Shown piece after piece: positions 16,189-29,209 of a stretch of 64,000 nt of DNA. The notes beneath the pieces were generated by a model. That model saw only the letters and a program-made list of their open reading frames with translations, did not search any database and was not told the origin of the DNA. The DNA lies in contig NZ_CP051154.1 in assembly GCF_012317045.1 (NCBI RefSeq), positions 2,108,001 through 2,172,000 on the forward strand, read 5' to 3'. A program made the translations under genes and the position numbers. The stretch is from Leifsonia sp. PS1209. Lineage in GTDB: Bacteria; Actinomycetota; Actinomycetes; Actinomycetales; Microbacteriaceae. Each line of letters opens with the position of its first letter. The stretch's first letter is position 1.

Positions 16189-19100
16189 TGGGCTGGAACA
16201 ACCCGCCGATCCCGTGGTCGGAGTTCGAGCGGAGGCTCTCCGGCCGGCGCACGAGCGAGCAGGCCGACGAGCGGCCGTCGTCCAGGAAACGACCGGCGTA
16301 CACCCCGGCCCCGATCGTGCAGGAGGAGGAGCCGGACGGCCACGTGCCGTACGCCGAGCTGCACGCGCACACCAACTTCAGCTTCCTCGACGGTGCGAGC
16401 TCGCCGGAGGAACTGCTGGAGGAGGCGACCAGGCTGCGGCTGCACGGCCTCGCCGTCACCGACCACGACGGCCTGTACGGGGTCGTCCACCTGGCGGAGG
16501 CCGCCGAGGCGTACGAGCGGGTCAAGACCGTGTTCGGCGCCGAGCTGTCGCTGGAGCTCAGCCGCCCGCAGAACGGAGAGGCCGATCCGGAGGGCAGCCA
16601 CCTCGTCGTGCTCGCCAAGAAGCAGGAGGGCTACCACCGGCTGGCGGCGGCGATCACCGACGGCCAGCTCGCCGGCGAGGAGAAGGGGCGGCCGGTCTAC
16701 GACGTCGCTGAGCTGGCGCGGCGCGCATCCGGAGAGTGGATGGTGCTCACCGGCTGCCGCAAAGGAGACGTGCGGCTCGCCCTCGCCTCCGACGGCGAAC
16801 GGGCCGCTGAGCGGGAGGTGGCGCGGCTCGGCGAGCTGTTCGGCCGCGACAACGTGCTGGTCGAGCTGATCGACCACGGCAACCCGCGCGACACCACGGA
16901 CAACGACGTGCTCGCCCGCATCGCCGCCCGGCTCGGGATGCCCGTGGTCGCCACCAACAACGTGCACTACGCCTCCCCCGCCCAATACCCGCTGGCCTCC
17001 GCGCTGTCCGCCGTGCGCGCCCGCCGAAGCCTCGACGAGATGGACGGCTGGCTGCCCGCCTCCGACGCGGCGCACCTGCGCTCCGGCCGCGAGATGGCGA
17101 CGCGGTTCGCCCGCTACCCCGGCGCCGTCGAGCGCACGGTGGAGGTCGCGGACGATCTCGAGTTCCGGCTGCGCAGCGCCCGCCCGAAGCTGCCGAAGCA
17201 GGAGGTGCCGGACGGCCACACCCCGATGAGCTGGCTGCGCGAGCTCACCTGGCGCGGCGCGGAGGAGCGCTACCCGGACATCGCCACCGACCAGGCCAAG
17301 CGGGAGCGCATCGCCAGGGAGCTGGACGTGATCGAGGCCAAAGACTTCCCCGGCTACTTCCTCATCGTCTACGACATCGTGCGGTTCGCCCGCAGCCAGG
17401 GCATCCTCTGCCAGGGTCGTGGCTCCGCCGCCAACTCCGCCGTCTGCTACCTGCTCGGGATCACCGCCGTCGACTCGATCAAGTACGCGCTGCCGTTCGA
17501 GCGCTTCCTGTCGAGCATGCGCGAGGAGGAGCCGGACATCGACGTCGACTTCGACTCCGACCGGCGCGAGGAGGTCATCCAGTACGTCTACCGCAAGTAC
17601 GGCAGGCACAACGCTGCGCAGGTGGCGAACGTCATCACCTACCGGCCGAAGAACGCGGTGCGCGACATGGCGAAGGCGCTCGGATACTCCACCGGGCAGC
17701 AGGACGGCTGGTCGAAGCAGATCGACTCGTGGGGTTCCATCCAGCCGACGGCCGACCACGACATCCCGGATGCGGTGGTCGGCCTGGCCAGCCAGGTGCT
17801 CAAGTTCCCCAGGCACCTCGGCATCCACTCCGGCGGCATGGTGCTCACCGACCGCCCGGTCGGCGAAGTCTGCCCGATCGAGCACGCCCGCATGGAGAAC
17901 CGCACCGTGCTGCAGTGGGACAAAGACGACTGCGCCTGGATGGGCCTGGTCAAGTTCGACCTGCTCGGCCTCGGGATGCTGAGCGCCATCGACTACGCCA
18001 TGTCGACCATCGCGCAGTCGCTCGGCGAGCAGTGGACGCTCGACAGCATCCCGAAGGAGGAGCAGGGGGTGTACGACATGCTCTGCCGCGCGGACTCGAT
18101 CGGCGTGTTCCAGGTGGAGAGCAGGGCGCAGATCGGCACGCTGCCCCGCCTGCAGCCGCGCGCGTTCTACGACCTGGTGATCGAGATCGCGCTCATCCGT
18201 CCCGGCCCCATCCAGGGCGGCGCCGTGCACCCGTACATCCGCAGGAAGCTCGGCCAGGAGGAGGTGACCTACCTGCATCCGGCGCTGGTGCCCGTGCTGG
18301 AACGCACGATGGGGGTGCCGCTGTTCCAGGAGCAGCTGATGCAGATGGCGGTCGCCGTCGGCGACTGCACGGCGGAGGACGCCGACCTGCTGCGGAGGGC
18401 GATGGGGTCGAAGCGCGGGCAGGAGAAGATCGGCTCGCTGCGCGACAAACTGTATGCGGGGATGGCGGGCAACGGCATCGTCGGCGACGACGCCGACGCC
18501 ATCTACGCCAAGATCGAGGCGTTCGCGAACTTCGGCTTCGCAGAGAGCCACGCGATCAGTTTCGCGCTGCTCGTCTACGTGAGCTCGTGGCTGAAACTGC
18601 ACTACCCGGGCGCGTTCCTCGCCGCCCTGCTGCGGGCGCAGCCGATGGGGTTCTACTCGCCGCGCACCCTCACCGCCGACGCGCGCAGGCACGGCGTGGT
18701 GGTCGAGCGGCCGGACATCGAACGCTCGATGGTGTTCCCCGTGCTCGAACCGATGGATGCGGCCGCCGCCGGCCCGACGGGGACCGACCCGTGCCTGGAC
18801 CACGACCAGCCGGAGATCGCCCCGTTCGACCGCAGCGTGCCGCTCGACCACGCGCTGCACCGCAGGGACGCCGGCCATGTGGTGCGGCTGGGACTCGCGG
18901 GGGTGACGACCATCGGCGAGAAGCTGGCGGAGCGCATCGTCGCCGAGCGCGCATCCGGTGGCCGCTACCTGAGCCTCGGCGACCTGGCTCGGCGCGTCGG
19001 GCTGAACGTGGCCCAGCTGGAGGCGCTCGCCGCTGCCGGAGCGTTCGAGAGCTTCGGGCTGAGCCGCCGCCAGGCGATCTGGGAGGCGGGGAACGCCGCC

Positions 19101-19580
19101 CAGGAGAAGCCGGAGTACCTGGCGGGCACCTCGATCTCCGTGCAGCCTCCCCTGCTGCCGATGCTGAGCCCGGCCGAACAGCTGGCGAGCGACCTGTGGG
19201 CCACCGGCATCTCCACCGACGACCACCCGATCGGCTTCCTCCGCCCGCACCTGCGCGCCCGCGGCGTCTACTCGGCCGACGGCCTCGCCACGGCGGAGTC
19301 CGGCAGACGCATCGAGGTCGGCGGCGTGGTCACCCACCGGCAGCGTCCGGCGACGGCGGCCGGGGTCACCTTCCTCAACCTGGAAGACGAGACCGGCCTG
19401 ATCAACGTGATCTGCCCCGTCGGCGTCTGGAACCGCTACCGCCGCGTCGCCCGCGAGGCCCCGGCCATGATCATCCGGGGCATGCTGGAACGCAGCGAGG
19501 AAGGCGTCGTCAACGTGATCGCCGACCGCCTGGAGCCGCTCGACGCCGGGATGCGCACGGTGTCGCGCGACTTCCGGTAG
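16188..19580 (+). CDS. dnaE2: Error-prone DNA polymerase DnaE2
   Basis: 1130 aa from the ATG at 16188 (GGAG 7 nt upstream). The PHP domain lies at residues about 50-260 (YAELHAHTNFSFLDGAS; VTDHDGLYG). The polymerase core has the catalytic PDIDVDFDSDRREEVIQYV near residue 450. The fingers/thumb carry GRGSAANSAVCYLLG and HLGIHSGGMVL. A C-terminal OB fold (IEVGGVVTHRQRPATAAGVTFLNLEDETG) ends the chain. It is a C-family polymerase lacking proofreading. With ImuA' and ImuB it makes damage-induced mutations. It is the last gene of the LexA-controlled operon. Confidence 0.96.
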   Translation: MGWNNPPIPWSEFERRLSGRRTSEQADERPSSRKRPAYTPAPIVQEEEPDGHVPYAELHAHTNFSFLDGASSPEELLEEATRLRLHGLAVTDHDGLYGVVHLAEAAEAYERVKTVFGAELSLELSRPQNGEADPEGSHLVVLAKKQEGYHRLAAAITDGQLAGEEKGRPVYDVAELARRASGEWMVLTGCRKGDVRLALASDGERAAEREVARLGELFGRDNVLVELIDHGNPRDTTDNDVLARIAARLGMPVVATNNVHYASPAQYPLASALSAVRARRSLDEMDGWLPASDAAHLRSGREMATRFARYPGAVERTVEVADDLEFRLRSARPKLPKQEVPDGHTPMSWLRELTWRGAEERYPDIATDQAKRERIARELDVIEAKDFPGYFLIVYDIVRFARSQGILCQGRGSAANSAVCYLLGITAVDSIKYALPFERFLSSMREEEPDIDVDFDSDRREEVIQYVYRKYGRHNAAQVANVITYRPKNAVRDMAKALGYSTGQQDGWSKQIDSWGSIQPTADHDIPDAVVGLASQVLKFPRHLGIHSGGMVLTDRPVGEVCPIEHARMENRTVLQWDKDDCAWMGLVKFDLLGLGMLSAIDYAMSTIAQSLGEQWTLDSIPKEEQGVYDMLCRADSIGVFQVESRAQIGTLPRLQPRAFYDLVIEIALIRPGPIQGGAVHPYIRRKLGQEEVTYLHPALVPVLERTMGVPLFQEQLMQMAVAVGDCTAEDADLLRRAMGSKRGQEKIGSLRDKLYAGMAGNGIVGDDADAIYAKIEAFANFGFAESHAISFALLVYVSSWLKLHYPGAFLAALLRAQPMGFYSPRTLTADARRHGVVVERPDIERSMVFPVLEPMDAAAAGPTGTDPCLDHDQPEIAPFDRSVPLDHALHRRDAGHVVRLGLAGVTTIGEKLAERIVAERASGGRYLSLGDLARRVGLNVAQLEALAAAGAFESFGLSRRQAIWEAGNAAQEKPEYLAGTSISVQPPLLPMLSPAEQLASDLWATGISTDDHPIGFLRPHLRARGVYSADGLATAESGRRIEVGGVVTHRQRPATAAGVTFLNLEDETGLINVICPVGVWNRYRRVAREAPAMIIRGMLERSEEGVVNVIADRLEPLDAGMRTVSRDFR

Positions 19581-19585
19581 GGGCG

Positions 19586-22650
<3,065 letters not shown>

Positions 22651-22670
22651 GCGGCACGCGCATCCGGAAC

Positions 22671-22710
22671 TGCCAGACGGGCGGTCGCGCACTGCGGCCG
22701 CCCGTTGGCA
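22671..22710 (+). terminator. Hairpin downstream of gdhA
   Basis: TGCCAGACGGGCGG pairs with CCGCCCGTTGGCA with a single bulge, around a 13-nt loop. No T-run follows, so termination is only probable. Confidence 0.55.
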
Positions 22711-22743
22711 TACTGGGGGCACTCAGACGGAGAGGAGCACCAC

Positions 22744-23331
22744 GTGGGCTCGGTGGTCATGTACGCCTCGGTGTCGACGGACGGCTTCATCGCCGACAGC
22801 GACGACCAGCCTGGGCCGCTGTTCGACTGGCTCACCAGCGGGGACGTGCCCCTGGATGAGAGCGGCGTGCTGTTGGTGTCTCGGGCGTCGTACGACTACG
22901 TCCGGCCGTACTGGGACAGCATCGCGGTGACGATCGTCGGACGCCACGTCTTCGACCTGACGGACGGCTGGGACGGCCGGCCGCCCAGCGGCGTCGACCA
23001 CGTGGTCGTCGTGACGCACCGGCCGGCACCGGACGGCTGGGATCCCGCAGCGCCCTTCCACTTCGTCCACGACATCGAGACCGCTGTGGCCACGGCGCAG
23101 CGGCTCGCCGGCGATCGCGTCGTCGAGGTGGCCGCCGGGGACGTGGGCGGCCAGGTCTTCGCCGCCGGGCTGGTCGACGAGGTGCGGATGGACGTCGCGC
23201 CCGCGGTGTTCGGAACGGGCAAGCGCTATTTCGGCGCGGCCGACGCGCACCGCCTGCTGGACGACCCCGCGGTGATCCAGGGCGACCGCGTGCTCCATCT
23301 GCGCTACCGCGTGCGCGGCCCGCTGGACTGA
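22744..23331 (+). CDS. Dihydrofolate-reductase-fold protein (RibD C-terminal type)
   Basis: 195 aa from the GTG at 22744 behind GGAGAGGAG. Motifs: MYASVSTDGFIAD near the start, GVLLVSRASYDYV, and VVEVAAGDVGGQVFAAGLVDEVRMDVAPAVFGTGKRYF. This is the RibD C-terminal/YyaP branch of the DHFR fold, which binds NADPH. The true substrate is unknown; many relatives are annotated only as reductases. It is convergent with the helicase gene, 10 bp away. Confidence 0.85.
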   Translation: MGSVVMYASVSTDGFIADSDDQPGPLFDWLTSGDVPLDESGVLLVSRASYDYVRPYWDSIAVTIVGRHVFDLTDGWDGRPPSGVDHVVVVTHRPAPDGWDPAAPFHFVHDIETAVATAQRLAGDRVVEVAAGDVGGQVFAAGLVDEVRMDVAPAVFGTGKRYFGAADAHRLLDDPAVIQGDRVLHLRYRVRGPLD

Positions 23332-23341
23332 GCGCGACCGG

Positions 23342-25159
23342 CTACGCGCGTCCGAGCCGCTTGCGCAGGTAGTCGATGCGGGCCTGCAGCTGGGTCACGC
23401 TCGCCTGCGCGACGGCGGGGCCGCCGCAGACGCGGCGCAGCTCGGCGTGGATGAGCCCGTGCGGCTCCCCCGTGTTCTTCGAGTACAGCCCGACCAGGCT
23501 GTTCAGCAGGCTGCGCTGCTCCTTGAGGTTGCGGTACAGCGGCGCGGGCGGGTGTCCCTCCGCGGACTGCGGGCGGGAGCTGGTGCGGCGCGCCTGCCGC
23601 TGCTGCCGCTGCGTGAGCAGTTCGTGCACTTGCTCGGGTTCCAGGATGCCCGGCAGCCCGATGAAGTCGAGCTCCTCGTCGCTGCCAGGAACGGCGAAGC
23701 TGCCGAACTCCTGCCCGTCGTAGAGCACCCTGTCGAAGTTGGCCTCGGAACCGAGCGCTTCGAACGAGAACTCGTCCATCAGGCCCTCGGACGCGCGCTC
23801 CTGCCGGTTCGCCTCCGCCATCATGGCGTCTTCCGGGTTGAAGAAGTCGCCCTCGGCGTTCTCGTCGGTCGGCCGGTCGAGCGCGTGGTCGCGCTCCAGT
23901 TCGAGCGCGTTCGCCAGCGCCATCAGCGTCGGGACGTTCGGCAGGAACACCGACGCCGTTTCGCCGCGACGCCTGGCCCGCACGAAGCGTCCAATCGCCT
24001 GCGCGAAGAACAACGGGGTGGATGCGCTGGTCGCGTACACGCCCACGGCCAGCCGCGGCACGTCGACGCCCTCCGACACCATCCGCACCGCGACCATCCA
24101 CCGGGAGGTGCCTGCGGCGAACGCCGCGATCCTGTCGCTCGCCTCCTTCTCGTCGGAGAGCACGACCGTGACCGGCTCCCCCGAGATCTGTTGCAGCAGG
24201 TCGGCGTACGCGCGCGCCGCGTAGTGGTCGGTGGCGATGACAAGGCCGCCGGCATCCGGGATGGCGTTGCGCACCTCGGTGAGGCGCCGGTCCGCAGCGT
24301 TCAGCACGGCCGGGATCCACTCGCCGCGCGGATCGAGGGCGGTGCGCCAGGCCTGCGAGGTGATGTCTTTGGTGTTGCCCTCGCCGAGTCGCGCCTCCAT
24401 CTCGTCGCCGGTCTTGGTGCGCCAGCGCATGTGCCCGGCGTAGACGAGGAAGATCACCGGACGCACGACGCCGTCGGCGAGAGCGCGGCCGTAGCCGTAG
24501 TTGTAGTCGGTGAGGGAGGTGCGAATGCCCGCCTTGTCTGGCAGGTAGGTCACGAACGGGATGGGCGCCGTGTCGGAGCGGAACGGCGTACCCGTGAGCG
24601 AGAGCCGCCTGGTGGCTCGCTCGAACGCCTCCCGGATGCCGTCTCCCCAGCTGAGCGCATCCCCGCCGTGGTGCACCTCGTCGAGGATGACCAGGGTGCG
24701 GTAGTTCTCGGTGATGTCTTTGTGCAGGCTGGGCCGCATCGCGACCTGCGCGTACGTGACGGCGACGCCCTTGAAGTGGCGGGCGTACCGGCCGTCGGAG
24801 TTCTTGAACTCGGGGTCGAGGTGCAGGCCGACACGCTCGGCCGCCTCCGCCCACTGCCGCTTCAGATGCTCGGTCGGGGCGACGACGGTGATCCGCTCGA
24901 CGACGCGCCGTGCGAGCAGTTCGGTGGCGAGACGGAGCGCGAACGTGGTCTTTCCTGCGCCGGGGGTCGCCGCCGCGAGGAAGTCGCGGGGTTCGTTCTC
25001 GAAGTACGCGTCGAGGGCCTCGGCTTGCCACGCACGCAGTTTTCCCGCTGTTCCCCAGGCCGCGCGCTCCGGGAAGGAGGGCGACAGGTGTTCAGCAGCG
25101 AAGGTTCCGGCGTGCGCACCAGGGCGAAGCGAGGTATCGGGTTCGGTCGGCTGTTCCAC
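23342..25159 (-). CDS. DEAD/DEAH-box superfamily 2 helicase
   Basis: 605 aa from the GTG at 25159; a TTG at 25168 is possible. Walker A is AATPGAGKTTFALRLA and the Walker B variant is VILDEVHHGGDAL. Motif III is SLTGTPFRS and motif VI is QAIGRFVRARRRGE. The C-terminal region (residues about 480-605) is charged and coiled-coil-like (LLTQRQQRQARRTSSRPQ). It is of the UvrB/RecG-like family commonly annotated as ATP-dependent helicase in actinobacteria. Its nucleic-acid target is unknown. It is divergent from the SGNH hydrolase. Confidence 0.9.
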   Translation of the reverse strand: MEQPTEPDTSLRPGAHAGTFAAEHLSPSFPERAAWGTAGKLRAWQAEALDAYFENEPRDFLAAATPGAGKTTFALRLATELLARRVVERITVVAPTEHLKRQWAEAAERVGLHLDPEFKNSDGRYARHFKGVAVTYAQVAMRPSLHKDITENYRTLVILDEVHHGGDALSWGDGIREAFERATRRLSLTGTPFRSDTAPIPFVTYLPDKAGIRTSLTDYNYGYGRALADGVVRPVIFLVYAGHMRWRTKTGDEMEARLGEGNTKDITSQAWRTALDPRGEWIPAVLNAADRRLTEVRNAIPDAGGLVIATDHYAARAYADLLQQISGEPVTVVLSDEKEASDRIAAFAAGTSRWMVAVRMVSEGVDVPRLAVGVYATSASTPLFFAQAIGRFVRARRRGETASVFLPNVPTLMALANALELERDHALDRPTDENAEGDFFNPEDAMMAEANRQERASEGLMDEFSFEALGSEANFDRVLYDGQEFGSFAVPGSDEELDFIGLPGILEPEQVHELLTQRQQRQARRTSSRPQSAEGHPPAPLYRNLKEQRSLLNSLVGLYSKNTGEPHGLIHAELRRVCGGPAVAQASVTQLQARIDYLRKRLGRA

Positions 25160-25297
25160 TTGGATCAAATCTACCGGCTCCCACCGACACTCGCTCACCG
25201 GGCGGAACGGCCCGGGCGTGCCGTCTGCGTGCCTCCTGCGTCCCGTCTGAGTGCGGCCCGAACGTGCGCCCAGGATGCCAAGGTGCAGAATGAAGGT

Positions 25298-26080
25298 ATG
25301 TCCGAAGCGCAGCATCCGTGGTCCCGCTACGTCGCCATCGGCGATTCGTTCACGGAAGGGATCGGCGACCCTGAGCCGGGCAGCCCCGGCGGACACCGCG
25401 GCTGGGCCGACCGCGTCGCCGAGGTGCTGAGCAGCCAGACCGACGACTTCGCATACGCCAACCTCGCCGTGCGCGGCAAGCTGATCAAGCAGATCCTGGA
25501 TGAGCAGGTCGCCCCGGCGGTCGCCCTGCGTCCCGACCTGATCACCATCTCCGCCGGCGGCAACGACGTCATCCGGCCCGGCACGGACCCCGACCAGATC
25601 GCCGCGCTGTTCGACCAGGCCGTCTCACAGCTCAGCGCCGACGGGGCGACCGTCGTCGTGTTCACCGGTGTCGACGTCGGCTTCTCCCCCGTGTTCCGCG
25701 GCATCCGCGGCAAGGTCGCGATCTACAACGAGAACGTGCGCGCCGTCGCGGCCAAGTACGACGCGATCGTGGCCGACCAGTGGTCGCTGACCGAGATCCA
25801 GGACCAGCGGATGTGGGCGCCGGACCGCCTGCACCTCGCCCCGCTCGGGCACCACACCGTCGCCCGCATGGTGCTCGCGGCGCTCAACGTCGACAACGAC
25901 CTGCAGCCGTTGCAGCCGGAGCCGCTGCCGCCGCGCACCTGGCGCCAGGCGCGCTCGGAAGACATCTCCTGGGCGCGCGAATACCTCGTGCCCTGGGTGG
26001 TCCGGCGCATCCGCCACCAGTCCTCCGGCGACCACGTCCTCCCCAAGCGTCCGGACGCGGGCCCCTTCCGCCTCCCCTAG
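25298..26080 (+). CDS. SGNH/GDSL-family hydrolase
   Basis: 260 aa from the ATG at 25298. Block I is VAIGDSFTEGIGDP with the nucleophile Ser. Block III is ISAGGNDVIRPG with the oxyanion Asn. Block V is APDRLHLAPLGHH with catalytic Asp and His. No signal peptide is seen, so it is probably cytoplasmic. Esterase or lipase activity on an unknown small ester is the family expectation. It is convergent with the D,D-carboxypeptidase gene, 30 bp away. Confidence 0.92.
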   Translation: MSEAQHPWSRYVAIGDSFTEGIGDPEPGSPGGHRGWADRVAEVLSSQTDDFAYANLAVRGKLIKQILDEQVAPAVALRPDLITISAGGNDVIRPGTDPDQIAALFDQAVSQLSADGATVVVFTGVDVGFSPVFRGIRGKVAIYNENVRAVAAKYDAIVADQWSLTEIQDQRMWAPDRLHLAPLGHHTVARMVLAALNVDNDLQPLQPEPLPPRTWRQARSEDISWAREYLVPWVVRRIRHQSSGDHVLPKRPDAGPFRLP

Positions 26081-26110
26081 CCCCACCGATCGAGCTGAGG
26101 CGCGCGCGGG

Positions 26111-27352
26111 TCAGGCGCCGAGGCCGCCCGGGTGGGCGAGGCGCCAGCCGAGGCCGGGGTCAGGGACGTCCTTCGCGAGCGCGAGCTGGGCGGTCTGGGT
26201 CTTGCCGTTGAGGGTGAAGGTCACCTGACCGACGACGTCGCCCTTGCGGCCCGACTGGATGGTGCGCGTCTGCATGTCCACCTGGATGGGCGTGTCCGAC
26301 CACACGACGAAGCTCTTCGTCGAGGTGGAGACGAGGGCGGATTTCGCTCCCCAGGGGGTCGAGTACGTGCCGTACTGCTGCCCGACGGTCGACGCATCCA
26401 CTTGGTGGAAGCCGCCCTTCATGCTGACAAGCAGCGCCTTGACGGCCGCCCACAGGTCGTCGTGGGTCGGTGCGCCGAGCACGGCGCCGACCACGCGCAC
26501 CTTGTTGCTTCCCACGCCGATCTCCGCGGAGAACAGGAGGCAGTTGCCCGCCTCGTCGGTGTTGCCCGTCTTGATCCCGTCGATGCCCTCGAAGCCGAGC
26601 AGCGTGTTCGTGTTGTCCTGCGCGCCTGCGCCGGGGAGGGTCGCGGACTTCTGCGACACGATCGAGGAGAGCACGGGGTCGGCGAGCACGAGCTTGCCTA
26701 TGCCGATCAGGTCTTTCGTGGTGCTGACGCTGCCGGGGTCCAGGCCGTCCGGGCTGGTGAGGCGGGTGCCGGTGAACTTCTTGTCCGCCAGCCACCCGTT
26801 CGCCGCTTTCACGAACTTGTCCGTGGAGCCGTACGCCCAGTTGGCCAGCGAGATCGCGTAGTTGTTCGCCGACGGGAGCAGCATCGCGGTGAGCGCCTGC
26901 TTCTCGGTCATCGAGGTGCCGGCCACGACCGGCGCCCACGATCCGCCGTCGGCGATCACCCGGTTCCAGATGTCGACGTCCTTTTGGGTGAAGTCGATCG
27001 TCGGGCCTTCCGACCCTCCACTGATCGGCTTCGCGTCGAGCACGACGAGCGCGGTGATCGTCTTCGTCACGCTCGCGATCGGCAAGCTCTTGTCGCTGCC
27101 GTGGTATTCGGTGGCGCCGTCCACATCCGGTGCGGAGATGGCGCTCGCACCCCATCCCGGCCAAGCCAGCTGGGCCGCCGGCTGCGCGATGCTCTTCTCG
27201 TGCTGCACCACGGCGGCGGTCGCAGGCACCGGCCCGAACAGCGAGCCGGACAGGTACATCAGGCTGGCGAGGACGACCCCGACGAGGCTGAAGACGACGA
27301 TCCGGCGACGGCGGTACACCTGGGGGGACACACGGCGAGGCTGGTCTGACAC
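26111..27352 (-). CDS. D-alanyl-D-alanine carboxypeptidase (peptidase S11)
   Basis: 413 aa from a GTG. An uncleaved-type N-terminal membrane anchor (RRIVVFSLVGVVLASLMYLSGSLFG) follows a basic patch. The three penicillin-binding motifs are S94-V-T-K97, S161-A-N163 and K261-T-G263. The enzyme trims the terminal D-Ala from peptidoglycan stem peptides outside the membrane. The C-terminal third (residues about 320-413) is a beta-rich domain. It lies 48 bp upstream of the SpoU methyltransferase start region, tail to head. Confidence 0.94.
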   Translation of the reverse strand: MSDQPRRVSPQVYRRRRIVVFSLVGVVLASLMYLSGSLFGPVPATAAVVQHEKSIAQPAAQLAWPGWGASAISAPDVDGATEYHGSDKSLPIASVTKTITALVVLDAKPISGGSEGPTIDFTQKDVDIWNRVIADGGSWAPVVAGTSMTEKQALTAMLLPSANNYAISLANWAYGSTDKFVKAANGWLADKKFTGTRLTSPDGLDPGSVSTTKDLIGIGKLVLADPVLSSIVSQKSATLPGAGAQDNTNTLLGFEGIDGIKTGNTDEAGNCLLFSAEIGVGSNKVRVVGAVLGAPTHDDLWAAVKALLVSMKGGFHQVDASTVGQQYGTYSTPWGAKSALVSTSTKSFVVWSDTPIQVDMQTRTIQSGRKGDVVGQVTFTLNGKTQTAQLALAKDVPDPGLGWRLAHPGGLGA

Positions 27353-27400
27353 CCGAGAATTGTATGCGGGGCTACCGAGGCGTCGGCTGAGAACGCGCGG

Positions 27401-28204
27401 TCAACGCGTCAACGCCCAGAGTGCGACGGCACTCGCCGACGCCACGTTGAGCGAGTCGACCCCGTGCAGCATCGGGATGGTCACCACCGTGTCCGCCGCG
27501 GCCAGCGCCCTCCTGCTCAGCCCGTCGCCCTCCGACCCGAGCACGAGCGCCACCCGTTCGGGAGCGTCCGACGCGTACGCCGCGAGCTCGACGGCGTCGT
27601 CGGCGAGAGCGAGCGCCGCGATCTCGAACCCGGCGTCGTGCAGGATCGGCGCTGCCTCGTCCCACTCCGGGATGCGCGTCCACGGCACCTGCAGCACCGT
27701 GCCCATGCTGACGCGCACGCTCCTGCGGTACAGCGGGTCCGCGCAGCGCGGGCTCACCAGCACGGCGTCGGCGCCGAGGCCGGCGACCGAGCGGAAGATC
27801 GCCCCGACGTTCGTGTGGTCGACGATGTCCTCCAGCACCACGACGCGCCGCGCATCCCTGAGCAGGTCGGCGGGATCGGGCAGCACCGGCCGATGCATCG
27901 CCGCCAGGGCCCCACGGTGCAGGTGGTAGCCTGTGAGCTCTTCGAGCACGCCGCTCTCTCCGACGAACACCGGCACGTCCGGGTATTCGGCCAGTAGCGG
28001 TTCGATGTCTGGTAGCCACTGCTCCTGCAGCAGCACGGAGCGCGGGCGGTGCCCGGCCGCCAGTGCGCGCGTGATCACCTTCGACGACTCCGCGATGTAC
28101 AGGCCTCCCTCCGGCTCGCTGACGCGGCGCAGGGCCACGTCGGTGAGCCGCGAGTAGTCGGCGAGCCCGTCGGCTGTCAGGTCGGTGATGCGGTGGATGC
28201 GCAC
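27401..28204 (-). CDS. SpoU/TrmH-family RNA 2'-O-methyltransferase
   Basis: 267 aa from the ATG at 28204. The N-terminal substrate-binding domain has EGGLYIAESSKVITRALAAGHRP. The SPOUT catalytic domain has motif 1 VDHTNVGAIFRSVAGLGADAV, motif 2 ALVLGSEGDGLS and motif 3 IPMLHGVDSLNVASA. This knotted fold methylates ribose in rRNA or tRNA; the site cannot be read from sequence. It is divergent from the Sir2 gene, with a 115-bp promoter gap. Confidence 0.94.
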   Translation of the reverse strand: MRIHRITDLTADGLADYSRLTDVALRRVSEPEGGLYIAESSKVITRALAAGHRPRSVLLQEQWLPDIEPLLAEYPDVPVFVGESGVLEELTGYHLHRGALAAMHRPVLPDPADLLRDARRVVVLEDIVDHTNVGAIFRSVAGLGADAVLVSPRCADPLYRRSVRVSMGTVLQVPWTRIPEWDEAAPILHDAGFEIAALALADDAVELAAYASDAPERVALVLGSEGDGLSRRALAAADTVVTIPMLHGVDSLNVASASAVALWALTR

Positions 28205-28319
28205 GGCTGGTGCCTCTCTTCCTGCGCCGGAGAATCGCGGTGCAGCTTACAGATTGCCAGTCGTCGGAAACATTCCGGAAAACTCGCGTGTTTAGACTTC
28301 TGACAGAACCGACTGGAGG

Positions 28320-29171
28320 ATGCCTGTGGCAACGGTGACGACGGAGCTCTCTCCCGAACTGGCCAGAGACCTGGACGCGACGGTCGACCTGCTGAGCGGC
28401 CGCCGCTTCGCCATGCTCACCGGGGCCGGCGTCTCGACGGACTCCGGCATCCCCGACTACCGCGGCGAGGGCGCTCCGAAGCGCACGCCGATGACGTTCC
28501 AGCAGTTCCTCGCCGACGACGGTTTCCGCAAGCGGTACTGGGCGGGCAGCCACCTGGGCTACCGCCGGTTCGCCGCGGCGGCCCCGAACGACGGCCACCG
28601 CGCCATCGCGGCGCTCGAGCTCGGCGGCGCGGCCAACGGCGTCATCACCCAGAACGTCGACGGCCTGCACAAGCAGGCGGGCTCCCGCAAGGTGGTCGAC
28701 CTACACGGCGCGATGGATCGCGTTCTCTGCCTGGTCTGCGGCCAGATCTTCGCCCGTGAGGCCATCGCCGCGCGCATCGAGAAGGCCAACCCGTGGCTGG
28801 ATGCGGATGGCGCCGTCGAGATCGCCCCGGACGGCGACGCGATCGTCACGGACGTGGATGCGTTCCAGGTTCCGGACTGCACGGTCTGCGGCGGCCGCCT
28901 CAAGCCGGACGTGGTGTTCTTCGGCGAGTTCATCCCTGCGGAGAAATACCGGGAAGCGAGCGCGCTCGTCCGCAGCTCGGAGGCGCTGATCATCGCCGGG
29001 TCGTCCCTGGCGGTCAACTCGGGCATCCGGTTGCTGGAGGAGGCGAGGCGGCGCAAGCTGCCCATCGTCATCATCAACAGGGGCGACACCAAGGGCGACG
29101 GTCGCGCGACCATTAAGCTGAACGCAGGGACGACGGAGACACTCGTCGAACTCGCCGCCAGGCTCACCTAG
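28320..29171 (+). CDS. Sir2-family NAD-dependent protein deacylase
   Basis: 283 aa from the ATG at 28320, with GGAGG just upstream. The NAD site is MLTGAGVSTDSGIPDYRGEG. The catalytic segment is ITQNVDGLHKQAGS and the proton-acceptor His lies in VVDLHGA. Four zinc cysteines are in LCLVCG and DCTVCGG. GSSLAVNSG is the late Rossmann loop. This is a complete CobB/SIR2 deacylase that removes acyl groups from lysines. It lies 38 bp before the histidine phosphatase and may be co-transcribed with it. Confidence 0.95.
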   Translation: MPVATVTTELSPELARDLDATVDLLSGRRFAMLTGAGVSTDSGIPDYRGEGAPKRTPMTFQQFLADDGFRKRYWAGSHLGYRRFAAAAPNDGHRAIAALELGGAANGVITQNVDGLHKQAGSRKVVDLHGAMDRVLCLVCGQIFAREAIAARIEKANPWLDADGAVEIAPDGDAIVTDVDAFQVPDCTVCGGRLKPDVVFFGEFIPAEKYREASALVRSSEALIIAGSSLAVNSGIRLLEEARRRKLPIVIINRGDTKGDGRATIKLNAGTTETLVELAARLT

Positions 29172-29209
29172 CCCAGCCGCCTCCGCGTCCTCGCAGTGAA
29201 AGGACGCGC

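Noticed and set aside
23447-25297. In-frame upstream extension of the SGNH hydrolase
   Set aside because: It is antisense to the helicase gene; the hydrolase fold begins just after the ATG at 25298.
28320-29171. Sir2 as an anti-phage NADase next to the island
   Set aside because: It has the full deacylase motif set including four zinc cysteines and no fused effector; it reads as a housekeeping CobB-type enzyme.
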